DNA of 26,526 nucleotides from UBA1140 sp964409295. GTDB lineage: Bacteria > Campylobacterota > Campylobacteria > Campylobacterales > Sulfurovaceae. The DNA lies in NCBI GenBank assembly GCA_964409295.1, contig CAYPCV010000139.1:1-26526 (forward strand), written 5' to 3'. This document shows, piece by piece, positions 21,101-26,526 of this stretch (position 1 is the stretch's first letter; every line of letters begins with the position of its first letter). Position numbers and translations under genes: made by a program. The notes under the pieces were generated by a model, which was given only the letters and a program-made list of their open reading frames with translations, had not been told where the DNA came from and did not search any database.

Positions 21101-22378
21101 TATCTCTTTTGACGTATCACTATCTTTATGTCTCTTAATAATCTTAAGTTCTACTCTTCTATTTTTAGCTCGTCCCTCTTTAGTTCGATTTGAAGAGATT
21201 GGTTTTTTTGCTCCATAAGAGACAACTTGAATCTTATTTAAAGAGATATTTAAATAGTTGGCAATATATTTTTTAACACTCTTAGCTCTTGCCAATGCTA
21301 ATGCTACATTATTTTTAAATCGGTTACCAGTTCTAATTTTTTGACTATCACTATGTCCTTCAATAAAAATACTTTCAATATTTAAAGGGTCTACATCAAT
21401 TAAAGCATCTTTAATCAACTCTTTAGCTGTCTCATCTAACACATCATCAAGTGAAGCAAATTTAGGAAAGAGCTGAATATCTCTCTTGTACGCATCTTTA
21501 ACTTCCAAACAAAAATTACTTCTATGCAATGTTCCTGAAAATGTTTTAACAAACTGAGAAACATGACTTCCTGCAAAACGAACACTCTGTTCACAAGAGC
21601 CTACTTCATAAGCTTCTGTCAAGCTCTCCTTGTCAAGTTGAACAACGTGTGTTCCCTCGGCAACTCCTGCAAAATTATACTGACCATCTCTATCTGTCAA
21701 AGTAAACGTACCATCTTCCATATAAATTCGTACACCTTTTACAGGTATATTATCAACCTTTACATTTCCGACAATAGTAGAGGTTCCTCTCATCAATTCA
21801 CGATTTTCAATAAGAACTGTAGACTCTGCACGGTTAGAGTTAACTCCATCGGCTTTAGCTGTTGCTACTACCGTAGCTGTTTTTGCCAAAGCAACACCTG
21901 ACTGTAAAACAAACTCTATAGCTTGACTCTTTTTGTTATTCAAGTTGTTTAAAGTTAAGCGTAGTCGGTTATCTTGAATCTCTATATTTTTAGAAGAGAT
22001 ATTATCTAGTTTGTAAGAGTTTTTGATATATCTAAATCCTTGAGGTAACTTAATAGAGACAGAACCCTCTTCTATCGTAGAGGAGCCTTTATTTTCAATA
22101 TTTAATGAATATTGAATAAACTCTCCCATACCAACAACCGATTTAGAGGTCTCTTCAAATACTAACCATAAATCCTCTTTCACTACTGTTTCTTTTTTTA
22201 TATCATCTCTCTTCTTTTCATCTAACAGGAGCTGATAATTGTTTGAATAGAGATACTTTTGCACACCATTCTCTTTAAATAATACGGTTGCTTTAGACGA
22301 TACAATTCTCTCGTCTGCACTCAATGTTACCATTGAGAAGAGTAAGGAGAATATAAATAGTTTCATAATTTTTTTCAT
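18116..22378 (-). CDS. Giant outer-membrane protein: DUF11 + OmpA domain + beta-barrel
   Basis: A 1420-aa protein. The start is the ATG reading MKKIMKLFIFSLLFSM, with AAGGAA 7 bases upstream; a TTG 11 codons earlier is rejected. A signal peptide (about 1-21) is followed by a DUF11-like region (about 75-185: EFIQYSLNIENKGSSTIEE, LPQGFRYIKNSYKL), a carboxypeptidase-regulatory/SdrD_B-like domain (about 195-250: VKGVRIYMEDGTFTLTDRDG), and a Cys pair (about 262 and 290). An OmpA-type peptidoglycan-binding domain (about 300-418: IFIEGHSDSQKI, ALARAKSVKKYI, NRRVEL) comes next. Ig-like linker domains (about 440-650) lead into a C-terminal barrel of about 750 residues with alternating strands, ending YIGFRMKFE. 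It should span the outer membrane and anchor to peptidoglycan. No known family covers the whole architecture that I recognise. Confidence 0.82.
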   Translation of the reverse strand: MKKIMKLFIFSLLFSMVTLSADERIVSSKATVLFKENGVQKYLYSNNYQLLLDEKKRDDIKKETVVKEDLWLVFEETSKSVVGMGEFIQYSLNIENKGSSTIEEGSVSIKLPQGFRYIKNSYKLDNISSKNIEIQDNRLRLTLNNLNNKKSQAIEFVLQSGVALAKTATVVATAKADGVNSNRAESTVLIENRELMRGTSTIVGNVKVDNIPVKGVRIYMEDGTFTLTDRDGQYNFAGVAEGTHVVQLDKESLTEAYEVGSCEQSVRFAGSHVSQFVKTFSGTLHRSNFCLEVKDAYKRDIQLFPKFASLDDVLDETAKELIKDALIDVDPLNIESIFIEGHSDSQKIRTGNRFKNNVALALARAKSVKKYIANYLNISLNKIQVVSYGAKKPISSNRTKEGRAKNRRVELKIIKRHKDSDTSKEINLIMKKRLFAMPDYDENWLIGQSDDVEFVWPAKNFVPSIPAVNLVVKHKEEHRANYFVNDKPVDVVHFQRKVIDTSGKAITIYKGVHLKEGDNRLVCVIKDENDNTIKRLRQVIHYSSMPVRAEVVTAYSHLVADGKQTPVIAVKFFDRDGYPVRGDIIGKFKISEPYQGYRRLDNLGQNPLSKSTTGEDYVIVDDGMAYIRLEATSKAGEATLSLPFTDRTEELKVWLKPKVRDWIMVGFAEGSVGYTTLAKNMESSTVNTEGQVSLFAKGKILGSYLMTLAYNSKTTEKSLLDIIDPSRYYTIYGDSSVRGVEAASQKKLYLKVEKDNFYAMFGDFVTGLNDMKLSAYERTLNGVKAEFNGERVQAQLFASESDQSFIKDEIKANGTSGLYRLSNKKVVLNSEQITIETRDRFQPDRVLKREEMKNLIDYTIDYYKGTIYFKRPIFSRDNDFNPVYIVVNYEVKSTLDNLTAGTRVSVNMLDKKMKLSTTYIQEHLGEEENQLAAIDMRLKVGEKGKLELEYAESTQTKTEGHKDAIRAEYEHNGQNFYTNLYYKKSDKDFGLNQQTKEALDLETMGIDSSYSFDQTLELKSRAYRERRLSTGEKEDVLETTLTSRGESLQLEGGVRYVNEHKGKTPTEQVIAGVNKSFFDNKLIFRAKREESIRTEDSEQYPNRTLIGAEYQLSENNALFVEQEFSEGLTREEIQKVGISSKPWSGGTIQSSIADKNIKDGDRLFSLLGIQQTIKLSEYVNIDVGVDRAETMEGDGADDFTSYTSSVNYNKDGLSSNLKVEYKETPEEDSVGVSVALATQLDIGLELATSAQYFKSDKSEELLYTDISLVHRPLESDYTILDKFHFIDEKSQGLESRKFVNDFNLNYKVSSLFELSLYHGLKYVVETIDKEQYSGITQMIGVRATYDISKKFDVMVYSNLIDGQSTLNQQEFNHGVVLGWNAYTNIDLLLGYNFEGFEEFDFNSGTKTKEGVYIGFRMKFE

Positions 22379-22502
22379 AATTTTTTCCTTAAAAAATCTT
22401 TGCCATCTCAAAAATATAAATAAATATTTTTATATTAAAAAGAACATATTCAAGAATATAATAAAATAGTTATTAATAATATTTAACATATTAGATATTA
22501 AA

Positions 22503-22539
22503 AAAAATCATCGACCCAAAGTGATGAGTGATGATTTTT
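22503..22539 (-). terminator. Second attenuator-like hairpin before the 1420-aa gene
   Basis: Perfect 10-bp arms aaaaatcatc (22503-22512) and gatgattttt (22530-22539) enclose 17 bases, and the minus-strand 3' arm runs into a T-run of eight. On the minus strand the loop side contains a repeated tcatcac, which could form alternative pairings. Confidence 0.55.
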
Positions 22540-22587
22540 ATAATATTTTTAAATAAAATTAAATATTTTTTAATATATAAACTCTTT

Positions 22588-22629
22588 AAAAAAACCGTTA
22601 TTATTTTTCTAATTAAAAAATAATAACGG
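22588..22629 (-). terminator. Strong terminator in the leader of the 1420-aa gene
   Basis: Perfect 14-bp arms (22595-22608 and 22616-22629, outer sequence ccgttatta/taataacgg) are followed on the minus strand by seven T residues. It lies about 210 bases upstream of the 1420-aa gene start and about 180 beyond the end of the 354-aa gene, so it either attenuates the large gene or ends a short transcript. Confidence 0.7.
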
Positions 22630-22728
22630 CATATATATTTTATTTATTTCTGATAATGGTTTTTAAATGAGTGAATTAAAATTCACACCGCATTTTTGTA
22701 TCCTAAATCTTCGAGGAAATTTATCCTC

Positions 22729-22760
22729 TGAAAAGAGAAGTACTAATACTTCTCTTTTCA
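22729..22760 (-). terminator. 14-bp hairpin downstream of the 354-aa gene
   Basis: Perfect arms tgaaaagagaagta and tacttctcttttca with a CTAA loop. The tail on the minus strand (GAGGATAAA) is not U-rich, so it is a stable stem without clear terminator character. Confidence 0.45.
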
Positions 22761-22765
22761 AAAGA

Positions 22766-22796
22766 TTATGAGGTCTCTCTTAAGAGTACCTCATAA
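22766..22796 (-). terminator. Terminator after the 354-aa gene
   Basis: Outer arms ttatgaggt/acctcataa with an inner ctctt/aagag stem, starting 10 bases after the stop codon. The minus-strand tail TCTTTTG is short but U-rich. Confidence 0.55.
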
Positions 22797-22805
22797 ATAA
22801 TATTT

Positions 22806-23870
22806 TTATCGAATAACCGTTACAACATGAGGGTAGACAGCTTCTCCTCCTCGTAACTCTTTAATCGTAAAATCTACACTCTTTTTAGCTTTATTATATA
22901 CTCCTTGACCAATAATTTTATTGCTTGATGAGAGTAAAATATGTATACGCTTATCATTTTTCCACCATGTTTTTTTACTACTGATAGCAAATCTCTCTAC
23001 CTTACTATCTTCATTAATACTAAAGCGAATATCCTTAGCTGTTACAAGAGAATCATTGTAAATCTTCCAACTTCGTACATGCGTTGCATTAGGTATGGAA
23101 AAAAACTTACCCGACTCTGCCTCTTTTCTAGTTTTTGCAATCCCATTTAGAGGGTCAGCACTCATAATATTAATCTCTAACTTCATTCCCAAGTCGATAC
23201 TTGGTTGAATTGTCCATAAATATCTCTCTATATATGTATTATTAAAAAAGGTATCATTTTCAGACTCTCCATCTCCAAAAACAATATCCTCTTTTAAAAT
23301 TGTATTCACTTTAGAAGCTTCTCTATAGATAGCCTCTTCTCCTCCACTACTAGCTTTAGCTTCCAATCCAAAACGTACCTTCTTATCCAATACAACATTT
23401 TCAGGAGTCACTGCCCCAAGCCAAACAACCTGATGAGTATCGGGACGAAGATTTTTTATAACATTATTATCTACCTCTTCGGAATCTTCTAGCTTTCCAT
23501 TATTATTTTTATCAATATAGATAACAGTTTTTTCAAAACTAAAACCCTGCACCTCCCCATAACTGATATTTAAAACAAAGTTTTCTATAGAGTTTCCATA
23601 ATTTGTAACGTTAAAGGGTGCTAAAAAAGTCAATCCCTTAACGGTTGCCTGTTTCAAGTCAAGCTCTCTTGTCACTTTAAACTGAACCAATTTGTCAACA
23701 ATATATTTACTCTTGACAATGTTCTCTTTAACTGTTTTTCCTCCCATAATATACTCAATAGCAGAAGTAGAAATAACCTCAGTTCCTGCTTTGGTTCCTT
23801 CTGCTAAAACAGAGCTATTCAGAACTACCATACCAAATAGACAGCTTGTTATAAATCTTGATAAAGCCAT
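22806..23870 (-). CDS. Exported EF-hand surface protein (paralogue)
   Basis: A 354-aa protein with a signal peptide (residues 1-23, ending SVLA). Residues 120-131, DKNNNGKLEDSE, form a perfect EF-hand calcium loop at the same place as in the 345-aa protein at 16152-17189. Both share the N-terminal GTxAGT, the segment YIVDK..F.VTR, the NYGNSIENF/NIGNSKENF segment, and a similar C-terminal end. It is Asn/Lys/Glu-rich and beta-rich, with a Trp-rich stretch KKTWWKNDKR near residue 302. A TATAAT lies 113 bases upstream (23984-23989). No riboswitch was recognised in its leader. It is the first gene before the large outer-membrane protein. A secreted surface role is inferred. Confidence 0.78.
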   Translation of the reverse strand: MALSRFITSCLFGMVVLNSSVLAEGTKAGTEVISTSAIEYIMGGKTVKENIVKSKYIVDKLVQFKVTRELDLKQATVKGLTFLAPFNVTNYGNSIENFVLNISYGEVQGFSFEKTVIYIDKNNNGKLEDSEEVDNNVIKNLRPDTHQVVWLGAVTPENVVLDKKVRFGLEAKASSGGEEAIYREASKVNTILKEDIVFGDGESENDTFFNNTYIERYLWTIQPSIDLGMKLEINIMSADPLNGIAKTRKEAESGKFFSIPNATHVRSWKIYNDSLVTAKDIRFSINEDSKVERFAISSKKTWWKNDKRIHILLSSSNKIIGQGVYNKAKKSVDFTIKELRGGEAVYPHVVTVIR

Positions 23871-23910
23871 TTTTTTTCCTTGTAACTTATATTTAAAAAA
23901 GTTTTTATTT

Positions 23911-23938
23911 GCTACTTTTATTTTAGCTACTTTTATTT
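23911..23938. repeat. 13-bp direct repeat in the leader of the 354-aa gene
   Basis: The 13-mer gctacttttattt occurs at 23911-23923 and 23926-23938, separated by two bases. It lies 40-70 bases upstream of the ATG in the untranslated leader. Confidence 0.8.
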
Positions 23939-23983
23939 AATCTTAACTTATTTTTTAATTTTTTTAATTAAGAAAACTTTAAT

Positions 23984-23989
23984 ATTATA
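23984..23989 (-). promoter_or_regulatory. Candidate promoter of the 354-aa gene (-10)
   Basis: An exact minus-strand TATAAT preceded by a T-run (GTCTGTTTTTATAAT). No consensus -35. The predicted leader would be about 105 bases. Confidence 0.45.
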
Positions 23990-24054
23990 AAAACAGACAA
24001 AGAAAGAGACCTAAAGAAAAAAAATAGATGAGAGAAGTAAGTGAAAGTGAAAAG

Positions 24055-24079
24055 CTTCACTGAAAGAGCTTCAGTGAAG
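24055..24079 (-). terminator. Terminator after the [2Fe-2S] ferredoxin gene
   Basis: A perfect 9-bp stem, cttcactga/tcagtgaag, with a 7-base loop lies 21 bases after the stop, followed on the minus strand by CTTTTCACTTTCAC. Confidence 0.6.
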
Positions 24080-24099
24080 TGAACAAAAGATTTAAAAAA

Positions 24100-24474
24100 T
24101 TAACGTGCCATTTGTGAAGGGGGAACAGCATCGCCCCACATTTGCTCTGGAATCACATATTCATTAACAACATTGCCACCAATAATATGCTCATCCACAA
24201 TTCGTTCTATCTTCTCTTTTGTTAAGCCTACATACATCGTATGACCTGGTTCTACTAAAATTACTGGTCCTTGTTGACAACGGTTAAGACAAGAAGTTTG
24301 AATAGGTTGAACTGTACCAATAATACCTTTTTGCATAAGTGTTTGAGACAAGTACTGCATAAGTTGTTGAGACTCTGGATTACTTTGACTTACACAGCTT
24401 GGTTTTGGCATTCCTGGAGGTGCTGACTGCTGACACTTAAATATATAAAATGCTGGTTGTGGTATTCCCATCAT
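24100..24474 (-). CDS. Thioredoxin-like [2Fe-2S] ferredoxin
   Basis: A 124-aa cytoplasmic protein. C14, C27, C62 and C66 give the C-x12-C...C-x3-C pattern of thioredoxin-fold [2Fe-2S] ferredoxins related to the NuoE/HoxE cluster domain; IFKCQQSAPPGMPKPSC and CLNRCQQGPVILVEPGHTMY are the two cluster segments. The C-terminus has the typical LTKEKIERIVDEHIIGG helix. It probably transfers electrons; the partner is not visible here. AAGGAT lies 8 bases before the ATG. A near-perfect 33-base palindrome (24491-24525) lies just upstream. It is flanked by surface-protein genes but does not look related to them. Confidence 0.88.
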   Translation of the reverse strand: MMGIPQPAFYIFKCQQSAPPGMPKPSCVSQSNPESQQLMQYLSQTLMQKGIIGTVQPIQTSCLNRCQQGPVILVEPGHTMYVGLTKEKIERIVDEHIIGGNVVNEYVIPEQMWGDAVPPSQMAR

Positions 24475-24490
24475 GGTTGAATCCTTTTAA

Positions 24491-24525
24491 TTTTTAATTA
24501 GGAGTAATATACTCTTAATTAAAAA
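24491..24525. promoter_or_regulatory. Long palindrome upstream of the ferredoxin gene
   Basis: Arms 24491-24506 and 24510-24525 pair over 16 positions with one G-T, around gagta/tactc, with a 3-base centre. It ends 17 bases upstream of the ferredoxin start. On the minus strand the T-run lies before the stem and A's after, so it does not work as a terminator in the gene direction. It could be an operator or a leader hairpin. Confidence 0.45.
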
Positions 24526-24556
24526 AAAGAGAGCTTAATTCAAATCAAAAAATTAC

Positions 24557-24570
24557 AGATTAAAGAATCT
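24557..24570 (-). terminator. Weak terminator after the TSP3-repeat gene
   Basis: A short 5-bp stem agatt/aatct with a 4-base loop is followed on the minus strand by GTAATTTTTTGATTT. It is 19 bases past the stop. The stem is short, so the call is tentative. Confidence 0.4.
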
Positions 24571-24588
24571 TTAAATAAAAAAGTAACA

Positions 24589-26526
24589 CTACTTTAAATA
24601 AGGTGTTGAAGCTCTAAAACCAATTCCTTCGCTCTCATTAACGGTATCACTATCTACACCTGTTGTTCCATGTAAAAGGTTTAGAGTAGTTCCTCCTCGT
24701 GCAACAACAGCATAGTTGTCTTTAAAAAGTCCTGCCCCCATTCCCACGTCTAAAGTACTTAATGCTCCATAGGAAAACTCATAGTTGTAGAGAACATTAT
24801 CCATATCAATTTCCCACCAAGATTTAATATTATCTAAAGAAAATTTAATATTAGAATCTTTATCTTTTAACCAAATTAAATTAGAAAGATACTCTTGGTG
24901 TGTTGTACCAAACTCATACATACGACGACTATAATTTTTAACTGGAATATTAATATCTGTTCCAAGTAAACCATTTCGTAAAGAGGTACCATCTCCATCA
25001 TTATCTAAATCAGCTTGTAGCAATTTTAAAATATGAACATACTGCTTTTGAGTTAAAAGCCCTAAGTCACGACTAATTAAATCTCCATCACTGTCTATAA
25101 TCTCATATTCTATTAAACTTGCCATTGCCAAATAAGGAGGCATATCTGTTAATCGACGTTTAGTAGATGCATCATCCTCCTCAAAACTAAGTTTTCGTCC
25201 TTTTAAAGTATCAGTTAATTTCTCTTTCATATACCCTTCTAATATCGACTCTGTATTCAAAAGGACAAACCTATCATTAATAAATCGGTAATACTCATCT
25301 ACAATCGTGATAATATCATTTACAGGAATATCCTCTCCTCTCTCTCTTGCTTGATAACTTGATACCCAGAAACCACTCTCTTCTATCCCATCCTCATCAA
25401 CATCAAATCCACCTGGAACGTAGCTAAAGCCAACAGATGAGAGTGTAACCCCCTTGCTTGTCTCCGTTTCCCACTCACAACGTTTGGTGCTATCAAGTGG
25501 GTTACCTAGTGAGCCACACTCTAACTCCTTAATATTTACTTGTCCATCATTGTCACTATCATTCAAGGGGTTACTATTCTCATTGTCAAGTTCGTCAACC
25601 ACACCATCATTATCACTATCCACTAATGCAGAATCTAAGGCATCAATAATACCATCATTATCTCGGTCTGATTTACCTTCATGTAAATCATCTTTACCAT
25701 CTCCATCACTGTCTCTAAGGGTTGGATTTGTACCTCTTTGACGCTCTTCTAAATCACTAAGTCCATCATTGTCATCATCTATATCATACTCATCGGTAAC
25801 CCCATCATTATCAGAATCTACTCCATTATCAATAACTCCATCTCCATTAACATCAGAATCAGCATCATCATTAATACCATCGTTATCTGTATCCACTCCA
25901 TTATCAATGATTCCATCCCCATCTACATCAACATCAGCTCCATCTGTGATAGCATCTCCATCGGTATCAATATTATTGTCATTAGGGTCTTTCTCATCGT
26001 CTAAAATATCATTGTCATTATCGTTATCATGCAAATCATTAATACCATCCCCATCAGTATCTCTTCCATTATCTATAACTCCATCCCCATCTACGTCGGC
26101 ATCAGCTCCATCTAAAATTCCATCATCATCGGTATCAGGATTCTTATCATTAGGGTCGTCGTCATCATTCAAAGCATCCATATCATCATCGTTATCGTAG
26201 GTATCGTTAATACCATCTCCATCATAATCATTACCATTATCGTTAATACCATCCCCATTTACATCAACATCAGCACCATCTAAAATCCCATCTCCATCTG
26301 TATCTGGATTATTGTCATTTGGGTCTAAACCATCAGCCAAGCCATCGCTATCATTGTCTTTGTTATTATCCACTGTGTCACTGGTATCATTTACTCCGTC
26401 GCCATCACTATCTGTTCCATTGTCAATAACTCCATCGCCATCCACATCAACATCAGCACTATCTTTAATTCCATCGCCATCACTATCTTTCCCATTATCT
26501 ATCACTCCATCGCCATTTACATCGGC
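24589..26526 (-). CDS. TSP3-repeat calcium-binding surface protein with FGE-like domain (partial)
   Basis: The C-terminal 645 residues of a larger protein; the N-terminus lies beyond the right edge, and the frame is open to base 26526 (reading ADVNGDG at the edge). The first ~335 residues are thrombospondin type-3 calcium repeats (DxDxDGxxD), arranged in longer units of about 56 residues (GADVDVNGDG...DPNDKNPDTD). The last ~290 residues resemble the formylglycine-generating-enzyme/sulfatase-modifying fold: VGFSYVPGGFDVDEDG, then SGFWVSSYQARE at the start, and YAVVARGGTT...EGIGFRASTPYLK at the end. In secreted bacterial proteins this fold often acts as a C-type-lectin-like binding module. Secretion is inferred, since the signal peptide is not visible. 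Confidence 0.82.
   Translation of the reverse strand, partial: ADVNGDGVIDNGKDSDGDGIKDSADVDVDGDGVIDNGTDSDGDGVNDTSDTVDNNKDNDSDGLADGLDPNDNNPDTDGDGILDGADVDVNGDGINDNGNDYDGDGINDTYDNDDDMDALNDDDDPNDKNPDTDDDGILDGADADVDGDGVIDNGRDTDGDGINDLHDNDNDNDILDDEKDPNDNNIDTDGDAITDGADVDVDGDGIIDNGVDTDNDGINDDADSDVNGDGVIDNGVDSDNDGVTDEYDIDDDNDGLSDLEERQRGTNPTLRDSDGDGKDDLHEGKSDRDNDGIIDALDSALVDSDNDGVVDELDNENSNPLNDSDNDGQVNIKELECGSLGNPLDSTKRCEWETETSKGVTLSSVGFSYVPGGFDVDEDGIEESGFWVSSYQARERGEDIPVNDIITIVDEYYRFINDRFVLLNTESILEGYMKEKLTDTLKGRKLSFEEDDASTKRRLTDMPPYLAMASLIEYEIIDSDGDLISRDLGLLTQKQYVHILKLLQADLDNDGDGTSLRNGLLGTDINIPVKNYSRRMYEFGTTHQEYLSNLIWLKDKDSNIKFSLDNIKSWWEIDMDNVLYNYEFSYGALSTLDVGMGAGLFKDNYAVVARGGTTLNLLHGTTGVDSDTVNESEGIGFRASTPYLK
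25540..26526 (-). repeat. Asp-rich tandem repeat region (about 168-bp higher-order unit)
   Basis: The DNA encodes dozens of DxDxDG units. Two adjacent 56-residue blocks align without gaps (GADVDVNGDGINDNGNDYDG... and GADADVDGDGVIDNGRDTDG...), giving a 168-bp period; the block before them is about 61 residues. The array runs off the right edge. Copy number may vary by recombination. Confidence 0.8.

Larger units (their letters stand above)
22379..22805. other. Structured leader between 354-aa and 1420-aa genes
   Basis: This 427-base non-coding stretch holds at least five stem-loops in minus-strand order: 22766-22796, 22729-22760, 22671-22686, 22595-22629 and 22503-22539. Two of them end in long T-runs. 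No open reading frame or known riboswitch motif was recognised. The 17-mer taatatttttaaataaa (22541-22557) is shared with the ParB-like gene's upstream region. Confidence 0.6.

Noticed and set aside
22379..22411. TTG start 11 codons upstream in the 1420-aa gene
   Set aside because: It would put charged residues before the signal peptide; the internal ATG has a good AAGGAA site and a clean signal sequence.
24589..24800. FGE/C-type-lectin-like C-terminus as a diversity-generating retroelement target
   Set aside because: Such targets often have this fold, but no reverse transcriptase, template repeat or adenine-biased codon cluster is visible in the window.
25454..26200. Long Ser/Pro-rich plus-strand open frames in the TSP3 repeat region
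   Set aside because: They are the antisense of Asp/Gly-rich repeats (GAT/GGT read backwards gives Ser/Pro/Leu-rich frames) and have no start signals of their own.

Overview
The window looks like a low-GC genome of the phylum Campylobacterota (Epsilonproteobacteria), perhaps near Sulfurovum or Sulfurimonas. The reasons are the gene order tRNA-Thr/Tyr/Gly/Thr-tuf-rpmG-tRNA-Trp-secE-nusG-rplKAJL, a separate rpmJ-rpsM-rpsK-rpsD-rpoA-rplQ operon, the nfu-TPR-murE group, and the strong A/T bias. The genus is an inference from memory of these families, not a search result.

Bases 1-5729 are a translation/transcription block read on the minus strand. A near-perfect sigma-70 promoter (5633-5661) drives four tRNAs, then tuf, rpmG, tRNA-Trp, secE, nusG, rplK, rplA, rplJ and rplL. 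rpoB probably follows beyond the left edge. Several strong hairpins sit between these genes (rplK/nusG, rplA/rplJ, after rplL) and look like attenuators or autoregulatory leaders. Bases 5729-9353 hold yaaA (plus), murE, a TPR protein and an Nfu-type Fe-S scaffold (minus), and a DUF2062 membrane protein (plus). Bases 9685-12630 are the alpha-operon ribosomal genes with rpoA, all on the minus strand, preceded by a nested-hairpin leader. ybaB and panD overlap at 12915-13597.

Bases 13783-26526 are an accessory region dominated by exported proteins. It contains two related small DUF11-like secreted proteins with a Cys pair (148 and 156 aa), another small exported protein (148 aa), two related 345/354-aa exported proteins each with a textbook EF-hand loop, and a 1420-aa outer-membrane protein (DUF11-like region, carboxypeptidase-regulatory-like domain, OmpA-type peptidoglycan-binding domain, Ig-like linker, large C-terminal beta-barrel). 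At the right edge is the C-terminal part of a calcium-binding thrombospondin-type-3 repeat protein ending in a formylglycine-generating-enzyme/C-type-lectin-like domain. An orphan ParB-like protein and a thioredoxin-like [2Fe-2S] ferredoxin are interspersed.

The most notable find is a cyclic-di-GMP-I (GEMM-I) riboswitch at 17302-17380 (minus), followed by a terminator, in the leader of the 345-aa EF-hand protein. Taken together, the locus looks like an undescribed cell-surface system: an outer-membrane/peptidoglycan anchor plus secreted DUF11 and EF-hand partners, at least partly under c-di-GMP control. The riboswitch and domain calls rest on motifs visible in the sequence. The joint function is inference.
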